Position numbers and translations under genes: made by a program
Shown here: piece after piece, positions 10,601 through 17,314 of the stretch
Position numbering within the stretch: the stretch's first letter is position 1
How the letters are laid out: each line of letters begins with the position of its first letter
The notes under the pieces: model-generated
What the model was told of the DNA's origin: nothing
The model's database searches: none
Seen by the model: only the letters and a program-made list of their open reading frames with translations
Source: an uncultured Prevotellaceae bacterium
GTDB lineage: Bacteria > Bacteroidota > Bacteroidia > Bacteroidales > Bacteroidaceae
NCBI GenBank assembly: GCA_900316355.1
Contig: ONCQ01000023.1
Location: 1 to 38,091, forward strand
DNA: 38,091 bases
Direction: 5' to 3'

Positions 10601-13600
10601 TAGCCTGGGCAGCAGCGAAGTCAGGAATAGCCACATCGGTGAAGGCAGCCTTCACGCCAGCGACAGCAGCCTCATAGGTAGCGATGGCCTCGTTGCCCTC
10701 TGCCACGTGCGCCTTGTACTCTTCGCCCTTAGCCAGCAACTCTGCAATAGGAGCGTAAGCCTTGGCCTTGGCAGCGATAGCGTCGAGGGCAGCAATAGCG
10801 TCGAGATAATCGTTTTCGGTATCGAACTTGTTATCGTAGTCGTTGAGTGCGCCTTCAATGTCAGTATAGAGAGCGGCAGGAACTGTTGATTCCTCAATAG
10901 CGCGAACAGCTGCCACATGAGGAGCCAGAGCATCGTCTGCATCCACAGTAGCAATCACGCTCTTCAACTGTACGAAGTGCCAGTTGGTAAGACCGACTTC
11001 CTTATAGATACCGATCTTTACCTTGCCGTCCTCGCCAACAACGATGCCCTCCAGCTTAGCCGTGGGAACAGCCTCTTCGCCGCCACGGTTATTGAAGTTA
11101 TCCTCAATAAGGCAGGGAATATACTTCTTCACTGTTGAACCATCAGCCGTCATAGCATAGAGATATACGGCCTTCTGGGAAGCCTCATCGCCCTCTGCGA
11201 AGTCTGTGGTCATGTCACTGCGACCTGCGGTCAGGTTTGCCGCACCATAGAGTTCTATGGAATAAGTTCCAGCAGCAAGGCCTGTGACAGTCTGATACAT
11301 CACGTCACCTGTAGCCTGCTTAACAGCCTGGCCTTCTACATAGTTTTCAATCAACTGAACTTTTTTACCGTTAACTGTAACCGCAGGACCAAACTTGCTT
11401 GCTACTACACCACATTTAGCGCTTGTACCGCTAATCCAGTTCGAAACATTTGTCAAGGCCGCGAACTGGCTCGTCAGGTCGGTTTCAATGTAAATCTTAC
11501 CATCGAAGGTTGCGGAAATGGTGACATTGGCAGCGGGCATGACGAAGGTGTTGTCATCAGCCACCTTAACCTCTTCTTCATTCGCCATGACGGTCAGGGT
11601 CTTCATGCGGAAGCCCTCAGCGGGTCGGATGCTGAGGCTGATGTCCTCGGCAGCATAGGCAATGGTCTTGCTGACTTCGATGCTACCATTCACGAGGCCG
11701 TCAGCCACGGTGATGGTGTATGTGGGAACGGCCTCCACCTTGAAGGCGCTACCACCATCGTTAGCAGCATTAGCGCTATTCCAGTAGCCGAGAACGCCCT
11801 TGTTGCTGGCATCATTCATGTAGTTCATGTCGCCGACATGGAGCGTGAAGCCATTAGCGTTCTTACCCAGCGCCCAAGCCTGTTCAGTCTCGGTGAAGGA
11901 AGGATTGCTGGCTGTAGCTGTCAGGAAGAGACCACGACCAGCAGCACGGTTGATGACCTTGACACCATAAGGACTGCCGACGAATGCCCACTGTCCATAG
12001 ACGCTCTCGTCCTTGGTGCTACCATTCAACTTGTAGGGAAGAGCATCACCATAGGAAGCCCACTTGTTGCGGAGGTTCATGTAGTACCACTTGGCCTCGT
12101 CGTAGCTCGTTGAGAACTCGAACGGCATATCGCCTAATGTAGCGGTGACAGTGATTTCCTCGCCATCAGCAGAGATGGTCTCCTTGTCAGGTGTCAAAGA
12201 GGAGATGAAAGCATTCTGCAGAGAGGCAGGTACGTTCACAGAGCCGCCAACCTGTGCCCCAGCAGACTTTGTAGCAATCACGTTGCCGTCGAGGACGACT
12301 TTGTAGGTGACCACGACATCTGTTGCGGGCACAGCCTCGACAGCCCACTTGGAGCCGGCATCGGTAGCGCCAAGGGAACTATTCCAATAGCCCAGGTTGC
12401 CTGCGCCGCTGGCATCGTTGATGTAGAGGGTAGCGCCAGACTCACTGCGAACGCTGAAGCCATCGCCATTAGGAGCAAGAATCCAACGAGCCTTCACATC
12501 GGTAGCGGGGTCAGCCTTCTGCATGACGGGCTGATCGGCAGCATACAGCACCTTAGCCTCGCCTGCCTCCTTATTGATGATGGAGAGCTTGTAGGGGTTA
12601 CCCACGAAGGCCCACTTGTAGGCGTTGGACTTCTCGTTGGTAGCGTTGGTGGAGTAGCGACCGCTGGCATCCTTCACATTCTCGTCTGCACGGACATACT
12701 TGCTGCCACGGAGAGTAGCGTAGTACCACGTAGCATCATTGTAGCTGGCAGAGAGGGTGATGGGCAGGTCGTAGGAGACGGTGACATTGACATCGTTCTT
12801 ACCCTCCTTGACAGTGGTCTCTGTCACATTATAGGTGCAGTAAGCGCGCTTGAGGCTCTCGGGAAGCGCATTGATGACATCACCCTTGAAAGCAGGAGCA
12901 AAGTCGGTGGAGAAGACGACGTCATGCTCATCGGAGATAACATATCTAACGAAGGCCGTTGGATTGTAATATTCCTCCAAGCGTGCGATGGCCTCTGTAG
13001 CATCGAAGTCCTCATCGACAACGGTGATAGCATAGGTGTTGCCACCAGCACCGCCCTCAAAGTTCTTCCAGGTGTTCATGTACAGATTCTTGCCGCCATC
13101 CATGTTCAGCCAGTTGGTCCAGCTGTCCTCGAGGTAGTAGGGATAGGCTTCAATCTCTGTGTTACCAAGCTTCACGCCCTTAACAATTTTCGAGAAGTCA
13201 CGGTCGCTTTCCAAGGCTGCATTTCCGGTCGTACCGGCCATAGCATCCGTTGTGTGGCAGACAAACGCCTTGTTGGTCACGTCGTAGAGATAGGTGTCCT
13301 CGTTGAAGGGAATGATAGCAAACACGGAAGCAGACTCTGCATCGGCCACACCGGCAATCTTAGTGCCATCGCCGGCAACATAGCCGCGGGCGCAGTTGAG
13401 CTTGAAGCTCTGCACGGTGACGGGAGCTGCAACGGGAACGACCTTCAGGCATTTTTCAATCCATGTTTCATCGCCATCGAAGTTCGGACGGCAGTAAACG
13501 ATGTACTCACCATCGGCCTCAACAACGTATTCGTTGCCAGAGCCAGCGGGGAACCAGTTAATCGGCTCAACACCATAGCTGGAAGCCACCTTGATGCCAT

Positions 13601-15038
13601 CATTAGCCTTGAACGACATCGTGAGGGAGAACTCCTTGATGTGTTCAGTCTTTTCCAGCTCTTCATCCATTGTCATCTTGTTGGCCTCGACGATGCCCCA
13701 TTCGGCCATCGAGCCGGTGACATAGAAGCCTAACTCGGGTTCGGGAGTGGGCTCCTTCTCCTCCTCGATAGTGATGGGCCAGAATTGGAGCTGATCGTTG
13801 TACTTACCGATAGCACCAATGATCTGATAGGTCTTGCCCGCTTCTGCAGCGGCAAATGTAAGGCCGAACTGGTTATAGCCGGCTGTGCCGTAGGCTACAG
13901 AGATATCCTTGTCCTCGTTGTTGACAACGGCATACATCTTCTTGCCGTCGAAACTGTAGGAAGTGACATTCTTCAGTGCCACAACTGCATTGAGACTTCT
14001 ACTGGAGAAATCAGGATAGAAGACGGGCTGAGCGGGAGAGTCTTTCACGACGATATTCTCGTCGGGAATGAGTTCCGGCAACTGCTTGTAGATGCTCACA
14101 GTGCCCTGCCAGTTGGCAGAAACATACTTGCCGACCGCAGCAGCGGCGGTCTTTGAGCCTGTAGAGTCATAAATCAAACCGAAGTCTTTGCCGTCATAGA
14201 GATACACATACTTGTCATTGGGTTTGGCAACGATGAACGCATCCTCAGTGTAGATGAAGGGAGTACCACTCTCCAGCGCATTCAGTGCTGAGAAGGAGGA
14301 GTAGCTCTCTCTCTTCGTGAACGTGGCAGTAGCTACTGCACTGACGTCCTCACCCTTGACGGCGATAGCCTTAACCGTACAGGTGTTTTGCACACGGAAA
14401 CCACTAGGCTGGTACTCCATCTGTTTTTCTGCAGGATCACTCCCGTCCAATGTATAGTACATTGTAGCACCATCAGTCTCACAAGAGAGTGTCACTAACT
14501 GAACGTTCTGGAATGTACCACCATTAGGTGAAATCACGGGCGTTGCAACGGCAGCGTCAGCAACTTGCTTCAAGAGATACACATCCGTTTGTTCTGTTGT
14601 ATAGCATGCAAAACGAGGGCTTGAAGCATTCCAACGGATACGGCGAGTGTTGTCAGCTGCATTGAGGATATCAGCTGTTCCATCCGTATCAAACGACACA
14701 TTCCATGATGAATTGGCATCCAAGGTCTCACTGGTATTCAAAGAATTACCAGATGACCAAGCAAGATAGACATCGCCATTCTGCAATGCAAATGTCCCGT
14801 TTTCAGAACCTGCCACTACAGTGAGCGGGTAGAGCGCTTCGGGAGTTGTCGTATAAGCTGCGCCTATGCCATAGGGCGTTTTTGCGTCGGAAATAGATTG
14901 CAACTCATAAGCTGCAGCTTCTTTTTCCATAGCCAGTACAACAACATCACCCACTGCAAGAGTCGTGGCCTTTTCCCATGCGGCCTGAGCATTCAGTACA
15001 CCCAAGAGAGCAAGGAGAGAAAGTAAGAACTTTTTCAT
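7695..15038 (-). CDS. Giant secreted multidomain adhesin-like protein
   Basis: A 2447-residue protein. The ATG at 15036-15038 starts directly with a signal peptide (MKKFLLSLLALLGVLNAQA); an upstream in-frame ATG adds 30 unrelated residues and is rejected. Modules seen in order: an N-terminal lectin-like region; a chitobiase C-terminal-like fold (ATPVISPNGGTF...YYTLDGSDP) near residues 165-240; an OB-like region; a module resembling SusE/SusF starch-binding domains (GFYVTGSMAEWG) near 435-540; two WYY(A/M)xLR repeats; two InlB B-repeat-like units (for example GSIEVSKT...FVMPAANVTISATF); jelly-roll modules with FIVAR-like helices; the module shared with the downstream gene (about 1930-2040); and a tail ending IYDLSGRKVEKMVKG...NGKKVSFK. 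There is no catalytic signature. It is probably surface-exposed and binds polymers, which is inference. It has its own promoter with a long leader. Confidence 0.85.
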   Translation of the reverse strand: MKKFLLSLLALLGVLNAQAAWEKATTLAVGDVVVLAMEKEAAAYELQSISDAKTPYGIGAAYTTTPEALYPLTVVAGSENGTFALQNGDVYLAWSSGNSLNTSETLDANSSWNVSFDTDGTADILNAADNTRRIRWNASSPRFACYTTEQTDVYLLKQVADAAVATPVISPNGGTFQNVQLVTLSCETDGATMYYTLDGSDPAEKQMEYQPSGFRVQNTCTVKAIAVKGEDVSAVATATFTKRESYSSFSALNALESGTPFIYTEDAFIVAKPNDKYVYLYDGKDFGLIYDSTGSKTAAAAVGKYVSANWQGTVSIYKQLPELIPDENIVVKDSPAQPVFYPDFSSRSLNAVVALKNVTSYSFDGKKMYAVVNNEDKDISVAYGTAGYNQFGLTFAAAEAGKTYQIIGAIGKYNDQLQFWPITIEEEKEPTPEPELGFYVTGSMAEWGIVEANKMTMDEELEKTEHIKEFSLTMSFKANDGIKVASSYGVEPINWFPAGSGNEYVVEADGEYIVYCRPNFDGDETWIEKCLKVVPVAAPVTVQSFKLNCARGYVAGDGTKIAGVADAESASVFAIIPFNEDTYLYDVTNKAFVCHTTDAMAGTTGNAALESDRDFSKIVKGVKLGNTEIEAYPYYLEDSWTNWLNMDGGKNLYMNTWKNFEGGAGGNTYAITVVDEDFDATEAIARLEEYYNPTAFVRYVISDEHDVVFSTDFAPAFKGDVINALPESLKRAYCTYNVTETTVKEGKNDVNVTVSYDLPITLSASYNDATWYYATLRGSKYVRADENVKDASGRYSTNATNEKSNAYKWAFVGNPYKLSIINKEAGEAKVLYAADQPVMQKADPATDVKARWILAPNGDGFSVRSESGATLYINDASGAGNLGYWNSSLGATDAGSKWAVEAVPATDVVVTYKVVLDGNVIATKSAGAQVGGSVNVPASLQNAFISSLTPDKETISADGEEITVTATLGDMPFEFSTSYDEAKWYYMNLRNKWASYGDALPYKLNGSTKDESVYGQWAFVGSPYGVKVINRAAGRGLFLTATASNPSFTETEQAWALGKNANGFTLHVGDMNYMNDASNKGVLGYWNSANAANDGGSAFKVEAVPTYTITVADGLVNGSIEVSKTIAYAAEDISLSIRPAEGFRMKTLTVMANEEEVKVADDNTFVMPAANVTISATFDGKIYIETDLTSQFAALTNVSNWISGTSAKCGVVASKFGPAVTVNGKKVQLIENYVEGQAVKQATGDVMYQTVTGLAAGTYSIELYGAANLTAGRSDMTTDFAEGDEASQKAVYLYAMTADGSTVKKYIPCLIEDNFNNRGGEEAVPTAKLEGIVVGEDGKVKIGIYKEVGLTNWHFVQLKSVIATVDADDALAPHVAAVRAIEESTVPAALYTDIEGALNDYDNKFDTENDYLDAIAALDAIAAKAKAYAPIAELLAKGEEYKAHVAEGNEAIATYEAAVAGVKAAFTDVAIPDFAAAQATVAAALPALGKAQTKAGADMTLFAENLAWTCPQGNGPGNYQGCTETYTDGSYTKGKVMYQKVEGLPAGFYKVEFIAVANHARGASAFGENIAQIYANEATEDITVEDQAACTPANYVRTLTTFVKDGVLEYGLQNIADGANWYVAKLNSITLVEPTNPAPTNLDFAETEAIDNGVCTYAKDMTTNSTTYFGAQAVDGWTALTPSDNVAPETEGGSRGELDQRAGAVVAYGSTAWIGGSANVAPAAGPEGSNGKGLGMVAVWTSTVQYTQPVTLDAGTYTLEIPVYNSVGGTKVPAKSLIGFIASDGTEYLAPAKAYAVNTWTTETVTFTLDKTTNGVFSLGYTMTNNGNGDAPHLFFDCINIITDQREAVRSELKGALSVAQATINAMENVGDQLFQKPSAAFRAFADVVEAQDAVANNEEATLDQLQAAIAALADASAAYDAALNTPAADQAYAIKNNSAEGNLSINDGTVTIEEGAKVFFTAVEGGFALSNEDGKYVFKTTANTWTLATTENLNEAYVINANLVEGGYTLQGANGLMGTDNTTAGSAVYANKTAANNGVWTIEEWALPGVVLNGPTLNAEDGTQAEPKMYPSDFKLMVNYSAENLEVNGYNADDLKVKVTVLVSGSTPGYVGMIPEHFVRGEIFYIPLGETEFPVALKPGYNYQTIAIVAAQLVKPGAGDGEPDEVIANGMGAELHNIGLEAAVTTYAVNIADHQNGIVEADKTTAAEGETVNVTVTPAEGYMVDEAYWTVGEEKHEFEEPEEGNQASFTMPAGDVTITVVFKVAPTEYQGVIEQTVTNAAGAQMGETTVTDQTLAIAEAGENKVDIIFKNGFTWPVGMPIPELTIKGVVVTSDETGALSYTFDGTATAQQGMYSLSYEVSLRGYQASENDTPVFHITQTSNSRMTDDIYFGINADAIAAYKKAVGIKDIKGAQNVGTIYDLSGRKVEKMVKGGIYIVNGKKVSFK

Positions 15039-15296
15039 TGTGATTTGTTTTGATTTAGTTGAGTTAATTTTCCTTGCCGCCGGCTTGTGGGCGAGGGGGT
15101 AAGAGAGGTAAATGTGCCGCGGCTGCAAGCCGTTTTCAGTCTTCCCGTCTGAGGGGTAAGGCCAGCCGCGTTGTCTGTGTTTTGTACTTTCCTTTTGGGT
15201 AAATGATTGAATATGTAAGTTTTGAGTGAGTGAATAAATATGGTAAATAAAGTGATATCAACATCAAAACGGGGCACAATGAGCCCATATCCGCGA
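15039..15296 (-). promoter_or_regulatory. Long structured 5' leader of the giant adhesin gene
   Basis: The predicted promoter lies more than 250 nt upstream of the ATG, an unusually long leader for this window. It holds a GC-rich island (15075-15170) with a perfect 7-bp inverted repeat (15119-15125 with 15163-15169). The loop contains purine-rich GGGAA and TGAAAAC stretches, and a cytosine-rich CTTACCCC motif occurs twice. A few of these words recall the cobalamin riboswitch core, but I cannot align the B12 box, so I call it only a possible regulatory leader. Confidence 0.4.
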
Positions 15297-15327
15297 CAAA
15301 GATATTGATTTATTTTTAAACAGCAAA
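15297..15327 (-). promoter_or_regulatory. Promoter of the giant adhesin gene
   Basis: TATCTTTG (15297-15304, minus) with TTTG (15324-15327) exactly 19 bases upstream: both Bacteroidota promoter boxes at the expected spacing. No other match lies closer to the gene. Confidence 0.75.
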
Positions 15328-15417
15328 AAAATTATGGTAAAATTGATTGAGGAAAGGGGAAAACATATAAACAAGAAGGCAATGTCTGCGCGCTGATGGC
15401 GCCGACTAGGGTGACAG

Positions 15418-15500
15418 CCCCTACCCTTGGCCCCCTTTTAAAGGGGGGCCTACGGGTGGGGCTACACCCGACTTTGTGGGGCTGCGCCCGACCTTTTTCG
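15418..15500. repeat. Cluster of GC-rich palindromes in the spacer
   Basis: A long imperfect palindrome (15418-15461) pairs CCCC-ACCC with GGGT-GGGG around GGCCCCC/GGGGGGCC. Two short copies of GTGGGGCT(A/G)C(A/G)CCCGAC follow, each able to fold on itself. There is no coding potential. It resembles, but is not the same as, the paired palindromic elements found further right. The spacer 15039-15670 otherwise holds only the leader, promoter and heptamer tract listed separately. Confidence 0.6.
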
Positions 15501-15507
15501 AGCTGAT

Positions 15508-15587
15508 AACCCTTAGCACTTACGCCCTAAACCCTTAAGCCTTTTGCCACAAACCCTTAACGCTTTTTCTCTTTACCCTTAAGCCTT
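15508..15587. repeat. Imperfect heptanucleotide tandem repeat (AACCCTT type)
   Basis: About eleven units of seven bases, mostly AACCCTT, AAGCCTT or AACGCTT, with occasional one-base slips. It lies just downstream of the MATE gene on the minus strand. It belongs with the other heptad tracts in this window, which share the period of seven but not the sequence. Confidence 0.6.
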
Positions 15588-15670
15588 CATATATTAACCA
15601 TTTCATCTTAAATTTTTGTTCTAACAAGAGCCCCACAAACAACGATGGAATGGTAGTCCTTATTTATTTT

Positions 15671-17203
15671 TCATGAAACGGAACCGGACTTGTCCGACTC
15701 CTCGTCTTCGGGCTGGAACATAGAGAAGAAGGGGAGATAGGGGGCTACGCGGTTAGCGGCAAAGAAAAGGATGCGATGCGGGAGACGGAGGGAAGCGAAG
15801 AGTGAACTGTGAGCAGTGAAAGATGAATGATGAACAGTGGAGGTCTTACCTTGAAACGCCTGGATCTGCAGATAGAGGAGGACGGCAGCATTGAGGGAGG
15901 CGAGGAAGTCGCTGACAGGGAGGCTAAGCCAGATGCCGTCCAGCTCGGCTAGGCCCAGCAGGGGCATGAGTTCCGGCAGCAGGAGCAGACAGGGGACGAG
16001 GAAGATGAGCTGGCGCGTGAGAGAGAGGTAGATGCTCTTGCCGGCCTGCCCGATGCTCTGGAAGAAGTTGCCCGTCACCATTTGGAAGCCAATGATGGGG
16101 AACAGCGCCACGTCGATGCGCATACCGTGGGCGGCGATGGCTATTAGTCCTTCGTCGGTAGTAAAGAAACTCACGATGAATTCGGCAAAAAACTCGCACA
16201 CAAGGAAACCCGTAGTCATCACCACAGTGGCATAACCTATGGTCTTGTAAAGCACCTCCTTCACGCGATTCTGCAGCTGTGCACCGTAGTTATAGCCGGC
16301 GATAGGTTGCATGCCCTGGTTGAAGCCCATAACTATCATGGCGAAGAGGAAGAGAACACGGTTGACAATGCCATAGGCACCCACAGCCAGGTCGCCGCCA
16401 TACGCCACCATGCCGCGATTGATGAGCAGTACGACAAGGCACGAGCAGGCATTCATCAGAAAAGGCGAGAGACCGATGCTCAGGATGCCACCCACAATGC
16501 GGGTCTTCAGTGCAAGCGTATCCCTGCGGATAAAGACCACTTCCACAGGGCGCGAGAAGATCCACAGCTGCCAGCACAGCGACACGCACTGCGAGATGAC
16601 GGTGGCAACGGCGGCACCCTTGATGCCCATATCAAGGCCGTAGATGAAGATGGGGTCAAGGGCTGTATTGAGAAGCACCGTGAGAATTGTAGCCGACATC
16701 GCCGTGCGGGGGTGGCCTGCAGAGCGCAGGACAGCGTTGAGACCGAAATACAGATGCGTGAAGATATTGCCATAGAGAATCCACTCCATGTACTCACGGG
16801 CATAGGGCAGCGTCTGGTCTGAAGCGCCAAAGAAGCGGAGGATAGGGTTCAGGAATGCTAGGAGAGCGACCATAAAGAAGAAACCGATGAGCACATTGAG
16901 CGTCAGGCAGTTTCCGAAATAATGTTGTGCTTCCTCGCGATTTTTCTGGCCCAAACGCACGCTGATCATCGTGGAGGTGCCCACGCCCACCATCGCGCCG
17001 AAAGCAGCACTGAGGTTCATCAGCGGGAAGGTGATGGCGAGACCCGCTATGGCCATCGCTCCCACGCCCTGACCGATGAACACGCTATCGACCATATTGT
17101 ACAATGACGATGCCGTCATCGCGATGATGGCGGGCACTGCATATTGCATCAACAACGAGCCAATCGGCTTGGTGCCCAACTCCAAAGTCCTGTCGTGATT
17201 CAT
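15671..17203 (-). CDS. MATE-family multidrug/Na+ antiporter with extended C-terminus
   Basis: A 510-residue inner-membrane protein with about twelve hydrophobic segments. The start MNHDRTLELGTKPIGSLL and the stretch MTASSLYNMVDSVFIGQGVG are characteristic of the MepA/NorM-like MATE family, which exports cationic compounds in exchange for Na+ or H+. The usual family length is about 450 residues. Here the transporter fold seems to end near residue 450, and about 60 further residues follow. Part of the extension (residues 455-469) is encoded by a heptanucleotide tandem repeat, so the tail looks like read-through into, or insertion of, repeat sequence. The gene is divergent from the glucanotransferase gene. 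Substrate unknown. Confidence 0.92.
   Translation of the reverse strand: MNHDRTLELGTKPIGSLLMQYAVPAIIAMTASSLYNMVDSVFIGQGVGAMAIAGLAITFPLMNLSAAFGAMVGVGTSTMISVRLGQKNREEAQHYFGNCLTLNVLIGFFFMVALLAFLNPILRFFGASDQTLPYAREYMEWILYGNIFTHLYFGLNAVLRSAGHPRTAMSATILTVLLNTALDPIFIYGLDMGIKGAAVATVISQCVSLCWQLWIFSRPVEVVFIRRDTLALKTRIVGGILSIGLSPFLMNACSCLVVLLINRGMVAYGGDLAVGAYGIVNRVLFLFAMIVMGFNQGMQPIAGYNYGAQLQNRVKEVLYKTIGYATVVMTTGFLVCEFFAEFIVSFFTTDEGLIAIAAHGMRIDVALFPIIGFQMVTGNFFQSIGQAGKSIYLSLTRQLIFLVPCLLLLPELMPLLGLAELDGIWLSLPVSDFLASLNAAVLLYLQIQAFQGKTSTVHHSSFTAHSSLFASLRLPHRILFFAANRVAPYLPFFSMFQPEDEESDKSGSVS
15798..15839 (-). repeat. Heptanucleotide repeat inside the MATE reading frame
   Basis: Six consecutive seven-base units on the plus strand (AACTGTG, AGCAGTG, AAAGATG, AATGATG, AACAGTG and a first degenerate AAGAGTG). 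Read in the gene's frame they give the serine/histidine-rich peptide TVHHSSFTAHSSLF. Six units equal 42 bases, so the reading frame is kept. Confidence 0.75.
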
Positions 17204-17223
17204 AATTTATCTTATTTTCGGCG

Positions 17224-17231
17224 CAAAGATA
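17224..17231 (-). promoter_or_regulatory. Possible -7 box for the MATE gene
   Basis: TATCTTTG on the minus strand, about 20 bases upstream of the ATG. No TTG is found at the expected -33 spacing, so this is a one-box match only. Confidence 0.45.
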
Positions 17232-17254
17232 GTAAAAAAAGGACAAGAAGATGC

Positions 17255-17283
17255 TTGGTTATCTAAAAAAAGCACTATCTTTG
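17255..17283 (+). promoter_or_regulatory. Promoter of the glucanotransferase gene
   Basis: TTG (17255-17257) and TATCTTTG (17276-17283) are separated by 18 bases. The leader of about 25 nt holds a three-codon open frame (ATG AAA AAC TGA, 17299-17310) ending four bases before the real start, which may or may not be translated. Confidence 0.7.
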
Positions 17284-17314
17284 TGGCAAGATTAGACAAT
17301 GAAAAACTGAAATA

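Noticed and set aside
15039-15128. Longer start for the giant adhesin adding 30 residues
   Set aside because: The added residues are not signal-like; the later ATG starts directly with a clear signal peptide.
15039-15296. Cobalamin riboswitch upstream of the giant adhesin gene
   Set aside because: Some core-like words (GGGAA, TGAAAAC, GCAGCCGCGGC) occur in order, but the B12 box does not match and the spacing is wrong; kept only as an unconfirmed leader.
15418-15600. CRISPR array
   Set aside because: The repeats are short, degenerate and without regular unique spacers; no cas genes are present.
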